DNA of 64,000 nucleotides, from NCBI RefSeq assembly GCF_019449275.2, contig NZ_JAHZQZ020000012.1, forward strand, positions 62,001 to 126,000. Reading direction: 5' to 3'. Source of the DNA: Microbacterium sp. HD4P20. GTDB taxonomy: Bacteria; Actinomycetota; Actinomycetes; Actinomycetales; Microbacteriaceae. Numbering within the stretch: position 1 is the first letter of the stretch; every line of letters begins with the position of its first letter. The notes under the pieces are model-generated. The model had not been told where the DNA came from. It saw only the letters and a list, made by a program, of their open reading frames with translations, and did not search any database. A program made the position numbers and the translations under genes. This document shows, one piece after another, positions 31,252 to 41,818 of this stretch.

Positions 31252-32298
31252 ATGAGCCAGTCGATCACGGAGCCGTCCAAGGCGGACGAGCGGTCGGGCA
31301 CTGTGCGGCTCGGGCTGATCGGCTCGGGTTGGATCGGCACGTTCCACGCCGAAACCATCGCGCAGCGCATTCCCGGCGCCGTCTTGGAAGCAGTCGCCGA
31401 CCCGCAGCCGGGCGCCGCGGAGCGTGTCGCGTCGCCGCTTGGTGTGGCGAAGACGTACCTCGACAGCGCAGACCTTCTCGCCGACCCGGAGGTCGACGGG
31501 GTTGTCATCTCGTCGCCGGCGTTCACGCACACCGACCTGGTGGTCGCGGCGGCACGCGCAGGCAAGGCGGTCTTCGTCGAGAAGCCGATGGCCCTCACCC
31601 TCGAGGACGCCGATCGAGCGATCAGCGCCGCTGCACAGGCCGGAGTGCCTCTGCAGGTCGGCTTCAATCGGCGATACTCCACCGACTTCGCCGCCGCGCA
31701 CGACGTCATCGAGCGGGGTGGCGTGGGGACGCCCCAGTTGCTACGCTCACTCACCCGCGACCCGGGCCTTGCCAATCCCGGCGCTGTCAAGCCCTGGACG
31801 ATTTTCCTCGAGACCCTGATCCACGACTTCGACACCCTCAACTGGTTCAACCCCGGCGCGCGGCCGGTCGAGGTGTTCGCGAAGGCTGACGCGCTCGTCG
31901 CCCCCGAGTTCAAGGAGACGGGCCTGCTCGACACCGCGCTCGTCACGATCCGCTACCACAACGGTGCGCTCGCGGCGGCGGAGGCGAACTTCTCCGCCGT
32001 CTACGGCTACGACGTCCGCGGTGAAGTGTTCGGCTCGGCCGGCATGGTGACTGCGGGCGACGTCCGCTCGACCAGCATGCGCCACTACTCGGCCGCGGGC
32101 CAGGAGGCGACCACGACGAGACTGAACATCGATCTGTTCCACCAGGCTTACACCGACGAGCTGGTCTCGTTCGTCAACGCCATCCGCACTGGCGCAGTAA
32201 CCGGTGCTCGCGGCGAGGATGCTCGCGCGGCCCTCGCTATCGCACTTGCCTGCATCACGTCCGTGGAGGAGAACCGCCCGGTGGCCGTCGAGGCCTGA
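31252..32298 (+). CDS. Inositol 2-dehydrogenase-like oxidoreductase (Gfo/Idh/MocA)
   Basis: Protein of 348 residues. The N-terminal Rossmann domain carries RLGLIGSGWIGTFHAETI (about 19-36), and EKPMALTLEDADRAI holds the EKP motif whose Lys is catalytic. IFLETLIHDFDTLNWF supplies the conserved Asp and His of the active site. The family oxidises inositols, inosoamines or sugars with NAD(P). It is the first of three such genes in the locus and the only one with both a LacI and a GntR candidate site upstream, so it may act on an inositol isomer or an early intermediate. The ribosome site is GGAGACC. Confidence 0.9.
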   Translation: MSQSITEPSKADERSGTVRLGLIGSGWIGTFHAETIAQRIPGAVLEAVADPQPGAAERVASPLGVAKTYLDSADLLADPEVDGVVISSPAFTHTDLVVAAARAGKAVFVEKPMALTLEDADRAISAAAQAGVPLQVGFNRRYSTDFAAAHDVIERGGVGTPQLLRSLTRDPGLANPGAVKPWTIFLETLIHDFDTLNWFNPGARPVEVFAKADALVAPEFKETGLLDTALVTIRYHNGALAAAEANFSAVYGYDVRGEVFGSAGMVTAGDVRSTSMRHYSAAGQEATTTRLNIDLFHQAYTDELVSFVNAIRTGAVTGARGEDARAALAIALACITSVEENRPVAVEA

Positions 32299-32310
32299 CT
32301 CATCCGCGAG

Positions 32311-32353
32311 CAAGCCCGCGCGCACGCGCTCTGGCGGCGTGTGCGCGGGCTTG
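32311..32353. terminator. Bidirectional hairpin between iolG-like and gntR genes
   Basis: The 17-nt arm CAAGCCCGCGCGCACGC (32311-32327) pairs with 32337-32353 at 16 of 17 positions, loop nine bases. It lies between two convergent genes. There is no long U-tract. Confidence 0.7.
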
Positions 32354-32426
32354 CCCGTATGCGCTAGCCAAGGCCGCCGAACATCGCGTCCCGACGCCGG
32401 GGGAAGCGGGCCTGACGGCCAACTCC

Positions 32427-33188
32427 CTACTTCGCGACGAGCGTCGTCTCGAAGCTGTACATGTCCGGCCGGTAGCAGTGGTGACCGTACTCGACTGCCC
32501 GGCCTGAGCTGTCGAAAGCGATCCGGTCCATGGTGAGGACGGCGCCGCTCTTATCGATGTCGAGCAACTCGCTCTCGTCTCCGGTGGCGCGACGAGCGCC
32601 GATCTTCTGCTTGGCGATCCGGATGGTGACGCCGCGGCCTCGGAGGATCTGGTAGAGCCCGCGCGATTCCAACTGCTCCGTCGTGATGTCGGAGAACTCC
32701 CGTGGCAGATAGTTCTCCAGCACGGCAACCGGCACACCGTCCGTGCTGCGCTGACGGCGCATAAAGACGACTTCCTCGCCTTTCGGCACGCCTAGACCCT
32801 CGGCGACTGCGTCACTGGCGGGAACCAGCTCATGCGTGAGCACCCTCGTGCTGGGCTCGTGGTGTGCCGTCTGGAGGTCCTCGTACAGACTCGTCAGTTC
32901 CACCTGACGTGTGACCTGCCCCTGCACGACCTGGGTTCCGATTCCGCGACGACGCACCAGAAGGCCCTGGTCGACCAACTCCTGAATCGCGCGACGCACA
33001 GTGGGGCGGGACAGTCCGAGACGCTGCCCGATGGCGATCTCATTCTCGAGGCGCGCACCCGGGGCGATGCGTCCGGAACGAATCGCGCTTTCTAGGCGGC
33101 TGGATACCTGGAAGTAGAGCGGAACAGGACCGGTCCGGTCGAGGTCCACGAACAGCTCGTCAGGCCACACGGTCTCGTCGTTCGCCAT
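32427..33188 (-). CDS. iolR: GntR/HutC-family regulator of inositol genes (IolR-like)
   Basis: Protein of 253 residues. The winged helix is VPLYFQVSSRLESAIRSGRIAPGARL then LENEIAIGQRLGLSRPTVRRAIQELVDQGLLVRRRGIG (about 22-83), followed by a UTRA effector domain (about 100-250) with LPREFSDITTEQLESRGLYQIL and the usual FDSSGRAVEYGHHCYRPD ending. The frame extends upstream to a TTG inside its own operator; ATG 33188 is preferred. It is divergent from iolC. Palindromes TTGTCnGGACAA upstream of itself, iolC and the iolG-like gene support autoregulation and control of inositol catabolism. The iolR name is by context and analogy with the GntR-type IolR of corynebacteria. Confidence 0.88.
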   Translation of the reverse strand: MANDETVWPDELFVDLDRTGPVPLYFQVSSRLESAIRSGRIAPGARLENEIAIGQRLGLSRPTVRRAIQELVDQGLLVRRRGIGTQVVQGQVTRQVELTSLYEDLQTAHHEPSTRVLTHELVPASDAVAEGLGVPKGEEVVFMRRQRSTDGVPVAVLENYLPREFSDITTEQLESRGLYQILRGRGVTIRIAKQKIGARRATGDESELLDIDKSGAVLTMDRIAFDSSGRAVEYGHHCYRPDMYSFETTLVAK

Positions 33189-33212
33189 CGTCCGTCCCCC
33201 ACCCAAGGCATA

Positions 33213-33224
33213 TTGTCGGGACAA
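33213..33224. promoter_or_regulatory. GntR (IolR-type) operator upstream of its own gene
   Basis: TTGTCGGGACAA, one base different from the site at 31147, lies 25 bp upstream of the gntR start in the gntR-iolC divergent promoter. Confidence 0.7.
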
Positions 33225-33292
33225 TCTTACACTTCGATCAGTTTGTCATGCGGATTCGGGATCCTCGGTTGACCGGTCGAACTCATGTGTTA

Positions 33293-33304
33293 TTGTTAGG
33301 ACAT
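33293..33304. promoter_or_regulatory. GntR (IolR-type) operator upstream of iolC
   Basis: TTGTTAGGACAT keeps the AGGACA half-site and most of the left arm. It lies 60 bp upstream of the iolC start, so it can control the whole iolC-aldolase-iolA-iolB-iolD-iolE-iolG string. Confidence 0.6.
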
Positions 33305-33363
33305 ATGGACGCTCTTTCGTTCATCGCCCGCAGCGCCCGCGAGAGAAGGTTGTACAGCGGAGT

Positions 33364-34326
33364 ATGACTGAGTCACAGAATCCCTTCGACGTCCTGGCAA
33401 TCGGCCGGCTCGGCGTCGACATCTACCCGCTGCAGTCGGGCGTCGGCTTGGAAGATGTCGAGACCTTCGGTAAGTACCTCGGCGGCAGCGCCGCGAACGT
33501 CGCGGTGGCCGCAGCGCGTTACGGACGCGCATCCGCCCTCCTGTCGCGGGTGGGCGACGACCCGTTCGGTCGCTACCTGCGGCGCGAGCTCGGAGCGCTT
33601 GGCGTGGACGACCGCTATGTCGGCGTCGACCCATCGCTCGCCACCCCGGTCACGTTCTGCGAGATCTTCCCGCCCGACGACTTCCCGCTCTACTTCTACC
33701 GTGAGCCGAAAGCTCCCGATCTGAACATCTCCCTCGACGACCTCGATCAGGAGGCTGTCCGGTCGGCAAGAGTTCTCTGGTTCACGGCCACCGGTCTCAG
33801 CCAGGAGCCCAGCCGAGGAGTGCACCAGTCTCTGCTGGCGTCGCGTGGCCGGCAGTCCTTCACCATCTTCGACCTGGACTACCGGCCCATGTTCTGGCCG
33901 GATCGCGAAACGGCCCACGCTCGGGTGTCAGCCGCCTTGGCGTCCGCGACCGTCGCAGTCGGTAATCGAGAAGAATGCGAAGTCGCCGTCGGTGAAACCG
34001 ACCCGCAGCGCGCAGCCGACGCCCTCCTGGAGCGGGGCATCCAGCTCGCCATCGTCAAGCAAGGGCCGCGCGGCGTGCTCGCAAAGACAGCGGACGAGAC
34101 CGTCGAGGTTGCGCCGTACCCGGTGCGCGTCGTCAACGGGCTCGGTGCGGGCGACGCGTTCGGCGGCGCCCTGTGCCACGGACTCCTTGCCGGATGGGAC
34201 CTCGAGCGGGTGCTCCGCTTCGCCAACATCGCCGGCGCAATCGTCGCAGGTCGACTCGAGTGCTCGACAGCGATGCCGGACGAATCCGAAGTGACCGCCA
34301 TTCTCGAGACGGGAGCTCGCACATGA
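33364..34326 (+). CDS. iolC: 5-dehydro-2-deoxygluconokinase IolC
   Basis: Protein of 320 residues of the PfkB/ribokinase family. FDVLAIGRLGVDIYP and KYLGGSAANVAVAAARYG form the N-terminal substrate site. VVNGLGAGDAFGGALCHG (about 257-274) is the second PfkB signature, with Asp264 as catalytic base. SRVGDDPFGRYLRREL is conserved. It phosphorylates 2-deoxy-5-keto-D-gluconate, made by IolB, to the 6-phosphate. It starts the main iol operon, overlaps the aldolase gene by 4 bp and has a GntR-type operator 60 bp upstream. Confidence 0.92.
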   Translation: MTESQNPFDVLAIGRLGVDIYPLQSGVGLEDVETFGKYLGGSAANVAVAAARYGRASALLSRVGDDPFGRYLRRELGALGVDDRYVGVDPSLATPVTFCEIFPPDDFPLYFYREPKAPDLNISLDDLDQEAVRSARVLWFTATGLSQEPSRGVHQSLLASRGRQSFTIFDLDYRPMFWPDRETAHARVSAALASATVAVGNREECEVAVGETDPQRAADALLERGIQLAIVKQGPRGVLAKTADETVEVAPYPVRVVNGLGAGDAFGGALCHGLLAGWDLERVLRFANIAGAIVAGRLECSTAMPDESEVTAILETGART

Positions 34327-35237
34327 GCGATGGCATACTCACGGACCAGGACTTCGCCCACCTGCGCGACATGCGAGCAAAAGATCCGGAAGGCATCAAG
34401 CGCGCCCTAGTCAAGCGCACACGTCGCGAGGTGCTGCGGGGCGACGACAGGCTCTTCATCGTCGCCGCTGACCATCCGGCGCGCGGCGCCCTCGCGGTCG
34501 GCCCCGATGCGTCCGCAATGGCCAACCGCTACGACTTGCTCGAGCGTCTCGCCGTTGCGCTCAGCCGCCCCGGCGTGGATGGTGTGCTCGGCACGCCGGA
34601 CATCATCGACGACCTCGCCGCACTCGGACTCCTCAACGACAAGATCGTCGTCGGGTCCATGAACCGCGGCGGGCTGCGCGGAGCGACGTTCGAGATGGAT
34701 GACCGCTACACGGCGTATGACGTCCCCCGCATGGTCGAGTCGGGCATCGACTTCGCCAAGACGCTGATTCGCATAAACCTGCACGATCCCGCAACGGCTC
34801 CGACACTTTCAGCTACCGCGGAGGCGGTCACGGCCGCCTCCGCGGCCGGCCTGCCGATCATGCTGGAACCGTTCATGAGCCACTCGGACCACGGCCGGAT
34901 CGTCAACGACCTGTCCGCGGACGCCGTCATCCTCTCGGTGGCCATTGCGGCCGGGCTCGGTGCCAGCAGCGCGCACACATGGATGAAGCTCCCGGTCGTC
35001 CCCGACATGGCCCGGGTGATGGAAGCAACCACCATGCCCACACTGCTTCTCGGCGGAGACTCGGGCGCTGACCCGGACGAGACGTTCTCCGCTTGGGAGG
35101 ATGCCCTCGCTCTGCCAGGCGTTCGAGGCCTCACGGTCGGTCGAACCCTCCTCTACCCGCCCGACGGCGACGTCGCGGCGGCCGTCGACACCGCCGCGGG
35201 GCTCGTCCATACCGCCGACGTCCACGCAACCGTGTGA
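34323..35237 (+). CDS. DeoC/LacD-type aldolase of the inositol pathway (IolJ role)
   Basis: Protein of 304 residues, a TIM-barrel class I aldolase-like protein. RLFIVAADHPARGALAVG (about 43-60) is the entry strand, VVGSMNRGGLRGATFEMDDRYTAY is characteristic of the actinobacterial branch, and FAKTLIRINLHDP contains a Lys that may form the Schiff base. Proteins of this type replace IolJ in actinobacterial inositol clusters and are annotated as deoxyribose-phosphate-aldolase-like. It should split 6-phospho-5-dehydro-2-deoxy-D-gluconate into dihydroxyacetone phosphate and malonate semialdehyde, as inferred from its position between iolC and iolA. The ATG at 34323 overlaps iolC (ATGA). Confidence 0.85.
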   Translation: MSDGILTDQDFAHLRDMRAKDPEGIKRALVKRTRREVLRGDDRLFIVAADHPARGALAVGPDASAMANRYDLLERLAVALSRPGVDGVLGTPDIIDDLAALGLLNDKIVVGSMNRGGLRGATFEMDDRYTAYDVPRMVESGIDFAKTLIRINLHDPATAPTLSATAEAVTAASAAGLPIMLEPFMSHSDHGRIVNDLSADAVILSVAIAAGLGASSAHTWMKLPVVPDMARVMEATTMPTLLLGGDSGADPDETFSAWEDALALPGVRGLTVGRTLLYPPDGDVAAAVDTAAGLVHTADVHATV

Positions 35238-35271
35238 ACTCCCACACTCACTCCTCTCTCAAAGGAACACC

Positions 35272-36822
35272 ATGACCATCACCGCAAGCTCGACCGCGGC
35301 CTCTGAAACCACCACCGTTCGCACCATCGGACACTGGATCGATGGCGCCGAGCGCTCATCGGAAAGCGGCCGCACCGCCCCCGTCTACAACCCGGCGACC
35401 GGCGCAGTCAGCGCACACGTGGCGCTGGCGGACGAGGCTGACATCAACGAGGCCATCGCCTCGGCCGTCCGTGGCTACCAGGAGTGGAGCAGCTACTCCA
35501 TCGCCAAGCGCCAGGCCGTGATGTTCAACTTCCGTGAGCTGCTGAACTCGCGCAAGCGCGAGCTCGCCGAGCTCATCACCGCCGAACACGGCAAGGTCGT
35601 CTCCGACGCGATGGGTGAGATCCTGCGCGGTCAGGAAGTCGTCGAGCTCGCCACCGGATTCCCGCACTTCATCAAGGGAGCGTTCAGCGAGAACGCCTCC
35701 ACCGGCATCGATGTCTACTCGCTCAAGCAGCCACTTGGTGTCGTCGGCATCATCAGCCCCTTCAACTTCCCCGCCATGGTGCCGATGTGGTTCTTCCCCA
35801 TCGCCATCGCCGCCGGCAACTCGGTCGTGCTAAAGCCGAGTGAGAAAGACCCCTCGGCTTCGCTCTGGCTCGCCGAGCTGTGGAAGGAGGCTGGCCTTCC
35901 CGACGGCGTCTTCACGGTCCTGCAGGGCGACAAACTCGCCGTGGACGGACTGCTCACAAGCCCCGACGTGCAGTCCATCTCGTTTGTCGGCTCGACGCCC
36001 ATCGCGCGGTACATCTACGAGACCGCTTCCCAGCACGGCAAGCGCGTCCAGGCCCTGGGCGGCGCGAAGAACCACATGCTGGTGCTCCCGGACGCCGACC
36101 TCGACCTCGTCGCCGACCAAGCCGTCAACGCCGGTTACGGCGCAGCCGGTGAGCGCTGCATGGCCATCTCGGTCGTCCTCGCTGTCGAGCCGGTCGCCGA
36201 CGACCTCATCGCCAAGATCTCCGAGCGCATCGGTCGCCTCAAGATCGGCAACGGTGCCGGTGCGGACGGTGTTGAGCCCGACATGGGACCCCTCATCACC
36301 GACGTCCACCGGGACAAGGTCTCGAGCTACGTGGACATCGCAGAGGCGGATGGCGCGAAGATCGTCGTCGATGGCCGCGGGTTCTCCGTCGACGGTCACG
36401 AGGACGGCTTCTTCTTCGGCCCGACCCTCATCGACGACATCCCGACGACCAGCCGCGCGTACCAGGAGGAGATCTTCGGACCTGTTCTCTCAGTCGTCCG
36501 GGTGCAGTCGTACGACGAAGGCCTGGATCTGATCAACTCGGGTCAGTTCGGCAACGGCACGGCGATCTTCACCAACGATGGCGGCGCAGCCCGTCGGTTC
36601 CAGAACGAGGTTCAGGTCGGCATGATCGGCATCAACGTGCCGATCCCTGTCCCGGTGGCCTACCACTCCTTCGGCGGCTGGAAGCAGTCGCTCTTCGGAG
36701 ATGCCAAGGCGTACGGCGTGCACGGATTCGACTTCTTCACCCGGGAGAAGGCCATCACCAGCCGCTGGCTCGACCCCGCCACGCACGGCGGCATCAACCT
36801 AGGCTTTCCGCAGAACCATTGA
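35272..36822 (+). CDS. iolA: Methylmalonate/malonate-semialdehyde dehydrogenase IolA (MmsA)
   Basis: Protein of 516 residues, CoA-acylating aldehyde dehydrogenase. GIISPFNFPAMVPMWFFPIA (about 159-178) and SVVLKPSEKDPS bind NAD. The nucleophile is Cys296 in GAAGERCMAIS, and the EIFGPVL motif is conserved. Unlike most aldehyde dehydrogenases, the usual catalytic Glu is lacking, and ALGGAKNHMLVLPD is the MmsA-type replacement. It converts malonate semialdehyde from the aldolase step to acetyl-CoA and CO2. ATG 35272 with AAAGGA upstream is chosen; the frame extends far upstream through the aldolase gene. Confidence 0.95.
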   Translation: MTITASSTAASETTTVRTIGHWIDGAERSSESGRTAPVYNPATGAVSAHVALADEADINEAIASAVRGYQEWSSYSIAKRQAVMFNFRELLNSRKRELAELITAEHGKVVSDAMGEILRGQEVVELATGFPHFIKGAFSENASTGIDVYSLKQPLGVVGIISPFNFPAMVPMWFFPIAIAAGNSVVLKPSEKDPSASLWLAELWKEAGLPDGVFTVLQGDKLAVDGLLTSPDVQSISFVGSTPIARYIYETASQHGKRVQALGGAKNHMLVLPDADLDLVADQAVNAGYGAAGERCMAISVVLAVEPVADDLIAKISERIGRLKIGNGAGADGVEPDMGPLITDVHRDKVSSYVDIAEADGAKIVVDGRGFSVDGHEDGFFFGPTLIDDIPTTSRAYQEEIFGPVLSVVRVQSYDEGLDLINSGQFGNGTAIFTNDGGAARRFQNEVQVGMIGINVPIPVPVAYHSFGGWKQSLFGDAKAYGVHGFDFFTREKAITSRWLDPATHGGINLGFPQNH

Positions 36823-36827
36823 CGGGC

Positions 36828-36869
36828 GATGCCGCGGCCGCACCGTGAGGGGCTTGCGGCCGCGGCATC
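36828..36869 (+). terminator. Intercistronic hairpin between iolA and iolB
   Basis: Perfect 15-bp GC-rich stem: GATGCCGCGGCCGCA at 36828-36842 pairs with TGCGGCCGCGGCATC at 36855-36869, loop 12 bases. No U-tract follows. It probably acts as an mRNA stability or attenuation element inside the operon. Confidence 0.6.
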
Positions 36870-36900
36870 CGTCCCACACCATCGACGCACGAGAGACGAA

Positions 36901-37814
36901 ATGACCACATCGGCCCAGCGTTGGTTCCACCGCCGAGGCGACCTCGCCCGCGACGGATGGGAAAGCGTCGTGGACTCCAGCACGCGCGGGTGGCAGCACA
37001 CCGGTATTCGAGTCGCTGACATCAGCGACTCTGACCAGCTCGATCTCCACGAGCGCGGCGTCGAGCGGATCGTGGTGCCGCTCAGCGGCTCGTTCAACGT
37101 CACGCACCACCACTTCCCTGGCGCGTGGGAGACACGCCTTCACGGCCGGAAGTCGGTGTTCGAGGGGCCGACAGACGTGCTCTATCTCCCGGCCGGTACG
37201 ACCGCGGAGGTTCGGGGACACGGTCGGGTGGCCGTCGCGGAGGCGCCCACTGAGGAGTCCCGTCCCTGGCAATACATCCCGGCCGCCGATACTCCCATCG
37301 AGTTGCGGGGAGCCGGCCGGTCGAGCCGCCAGGTGCACAATTTCGGAACCCCGCAGTCGCTGGACGCCGCTCGACTCATCGTGTGCGAGGTCATCACACC
37401 CGCCGAGAACTGGTCGTCCTACCCGCCGCACAAGCACGACGAACACGTTCCCGGCCACGAATCCCGCCTCGAGGAGATCTACTACTTCGAGTCAGCGCCC
37501 GTGCGCGGGTCCCAGGCAGCACCTGACGCCTCGTTCGGCATATTCAGCACCTACTCTTCCCCTGCAGGCAGCATCGACATCAACGCCATGGTGCGCACAG
37601 GCGATATAGCGCTCGTCCCGTTCGGCTACCACGGACCGGCAGTCGCCGCCCCCGGATACGACCTCTACTACCTCAACGTCATGGCCGGCCCCGACCCCGA
37701 AAGGGAGTGGCGGATCAGCGATGACCCCGCGCATGCCTGGGTGCGCGACACCTGGAACGGACAGGACGTCGACGACCGACTGCCGTTCACCGACAACAAG
37801 GAAGGCCGGAGCTG

Positions 37815-37815
<1 letters not shown>
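36901..37815 (+). CDS. iolB: 5-deoxy-glucuronate isomerase IolB
   Basis: Protein of 304 residues, bicupin fold. The metal site is in NWSSYPPHKHDEH (His, His and the following acidic residue, about 182-194). The N-terminal cupin carries SGSFNVTHHHFPGAWETRLHGR and DVLYLPAGTTAEVRG, and LVPFGYHGPAVAAPGYDLYYLNVMAGP is the IolB signature. It isomerises 5-deoxy-D-glucuronate to 2-deoxy-5-keto-D-gluconate. The stop overlaps the iolD start by one base. The frame is open upstream to 36829, but that part is the iolA-iolB spacer with the hairpin. Confidence 0.95.
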
Positions 37816-39728
<1,913 letters not shown>

Positions 39729-39786
39729 CCCATCCGGAGAAGAACGGCGAACACATGATCAACACCACCTGGGAAGGCATCGCGGC

Positions 39787-40704
39787 ATGAAGGCCACCGT
39801 CGCGGGCGCGCCCGTCAGCTTCGGAGTGTTTGAGCTGACTCCCGCTGGCGCACCTACCATCAGCGCCGATGAGATCGGCGAGATCCTGCAGGCCACGGGA
39901 TACGACGGCATCGACCTCGGTCCCGCCGGTCTCCTCGGTCGAGGCGACGAGCTACGCGCCAGGCTCGCCCGGTTCGACCTGGAGCTCGCCGGGGGATGGA
40001 TTCAGATGCCGTTCAGCGCCGACGAAGCGTTTGCCGCTTCTATCCCCGGTCTGCGCGAGACACTTCGCGCCTTCTCTGAGGCCGCCGAGCGCGCTCCCGG
40101 ACGGCTTCCCTTGCCGACGCTGGCCGACGATGGGTCCGCGCTGCGGGTCGCCAACCCGGGGCGCGGCGCGGAGAAGGATCCCCTCTCCGCTGATGCGCGG
40201 GACCGGCTCCATGCGAACGTCGACCGGGCCGCGCGTATCGTCCGCGAGGCGGGCTTCGAGCCGACGTTCCACCACCACGCCGGGACCTTCGTGGAGTCAC
40301 CCGAGGAAGTGGACCTCTTCCTAGCGGGAACGGATGTCGGGCTGACGCTCGACACAGGCCACCTCTACATCGCCGGCGGCGACCCGGTCGAAGCGGTGCG
40401 CCGGTGGGGATCCCGCATCAACCACCTCCACCTCAAGGACGTCGACCGGAGCGCACTCACGCGAATCTTGAAAGCCGGCGGGGGGATGACCGAGGTCTGG
40501 TCCGGTGGGTCTTTCGTCGCTTTCGGCCGGGGCGACGTGGACCTCGCTGGCGTCATGAGCCTCATGGACGAGTGGGGATACGACGGCTGGATCGTCGTCG
40601 AGCAGGATGTGCTCAACGGGCCTGACATCGCACTGGACGAGTTCCGGATCGCCCGTGCCGATGACCAGCGCGTCAACCGCGAGGCTCTGCGAGCGTGGGC
40701 GTGA
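39787..40704 (+). CDS. iolE: Inosose dehydratase IolE
   Basis: Protein of 305 residues, xylose-isomerase-like TIM barrel. It begins VAGAPVSFGVFELTP, as in IolE proteins, and has GYDGIDLGPAGLLG, FEPTFHHHAGTFVESPEEVDLFL with the metal ligands, VGLTLDTGHLYIAGGDPVEAV and RINHLHLKDVD. It removes water from 2-keto-myo-inositol to give the cyclohexanedione substrate of IolD. IolH-like proteins share this fold, but the gene order and start motif favour IolE. There is a 58-bp gap after iolD, and the stop lies at the start of the next gene. Confidence 0.9.
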   Translation: MKATVAGAPVSFGVFELTPAGAPTISADEIGEILQATGYDGIDLGPAGLLGRGDELRARLARFDLELAGGWIQMPFSADEAFAASIPGLRETLRAFSEAAERAPGRLPLPTLADDGSALRVANPGRGAEKDPLSADARDRLHANVDRAARIVREAGFEPTFHHHAGTFVESPEEVDLFLAGTDVGLTLDTGHLYIAGGDPVEAVRRWGSRINHLHLKDVDRSALTRILKAGGGMTEVWSGGSFVAFGRGDVDLAGVMSLMDEWGYDGWIVVEQDVLNGPDIALDEFRIARADDQRVNREALRAWA

Positions 40705-41738
40705 ACGCGGCAGCGATGGAGAACGCCCAGGGAGACCTTCGGGTCGGCGTCGTCGGCGCCGGCATCATGGGCGCCGATCACATCTCACGCATCGCGCGCC
40801 GAATCTCTGGCGCGGTCGTCTCGGCTGTCGTCGAGCCCGACCAGCGTAAAGCCGACGCGGCGGCCGCGCGGGCGCCGGGTGCGGCCACATTCGCGCGTAT
40901 CGAGGACGCCATCGCGGCCGACGCCGTCGATGCGGTGCTCATCGCAGTGCCAGGTCAGTTCCACGAGCCCGTCCTCGTGCCGGCGCTCGAGGCGCGGTTG
41001 CCCATCCTGTGCGAGAAGCCGCTCACGCCGGACTCCACGTCCGCCCGGCGCGTCCTCGAGCTGGAGCAGACCCTTGACCGGCCCCACATTCAGGTCGGTT
41101 TCATGCGGCGGTTCGACGCCGAGTATTCCGCGCTCCGTGAGCTGATCAGGTCCGAAGAGGCCGGAGCGTTGCTGATGGTTCGCGGAGTCCACCGCAACCC
41201 GTCGGTACCCGAGTCGTACATGGGATCCATGATGATCACCGACTCGGTGGTTCACGAGATCGACGTGGTGCCGTGGCTCGCCGGTTCCGCCATCAAGACC
41301 ATCGAGGTGAAGTACCCTCGGCGGAACTCCCTCGCTCCCGAGCGCTTGCGCGAGCCCATCCTCGTCATCATGGAACTCGAGAACGGCGTACTGGTCGACG
41401 TGGAGATGAGTGCGAGCGCCCAGTTCGGATACCAAGTCGCCACGGAGGCGGTGTTCGAACGAGGCGTCGCGCGCATCGGTCAGCCGTCCGGCCTGCAGCA
41501 GTGGACCGATGGCAGGTTCTCCATCCGCGACCACGACACCTATACCACGCGATTCGCAACGGCTTACGACACCCAGGTGCAGCGCTGGGTGGACGCCGTC
41601 CGCAACGGGTCGCTCGTCGACGGGCCGAATGCCTGGGACGGCTTCGTTGTCGCGCTGGCCTGCGAGGCGGGCGTCCGTGCGCTCGAAGGCGGAGTCGTGC
41701 CGGTCGATACTGCGGTCAGGCCGCCGTTCTACGCCTGA
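40701..41738 (+). CDS. iolG: Inositol 2-dehydrogenase IolG (Gfo/Idh/MocA)
   Basis: Protein of about 345 residues. LRVGVVGAGIMGADHISRIA is the NAD-binding start; CEKPLTPDSTSARRVLELE holds the EKP lysine; QVGFMRRFDAEYSALRELI and DSVVHEIDVVPWLAG carry the catalytic Asp and His. FMRRFDxxY and SVVHEIDxxxWL steps are typical of true myo-inositol dehydrogenases, so this copy is the best candidate for the first oxidation of myo-inositol. GTG 40701 overlaps the iolE stop (GTGA); a GTG at 40695 or ATG at 40716 is also possible, and no start has a clear ribosome site. Confidence 0.88.
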   Translation: MNAAAMENAQGDLRVGVVGAGIMGADHISRIARRISGAVVSAVVEPDQRKADAAAARAPGAATFARIEDAIAADAVDAVLIAVPGQFHEPVLVPALEARLPILCEKPLTPDSTSARRVLELEQTLDRPHIQVGFMRRFDAEYSALRELIRSEEAGALLMVRGVHRNPSVPESYMGSMMITDSVVHEIDVVPWLAGSAIKTIEVKYPRRNSLAPERLREPILVIMELENGVLVDVEMSASAQFGYQVATEAVFERGVARIGQPSGLQQWTDGRFSIRDHDTYTTRFATAYDTQVQRWVDAVRNGSLVDGPNAWDGFVVALACEAGVRALEGGVVPVDTAVRPPFYA

Positions 41739-41818
41739 TACGCGCCACGCTTCGGAGAGGCAATGGTCCGCATTCCTGCGATCCAGGCGGTGCAGCGCAT
41801 TTCAGCCGGCCGCCCGGC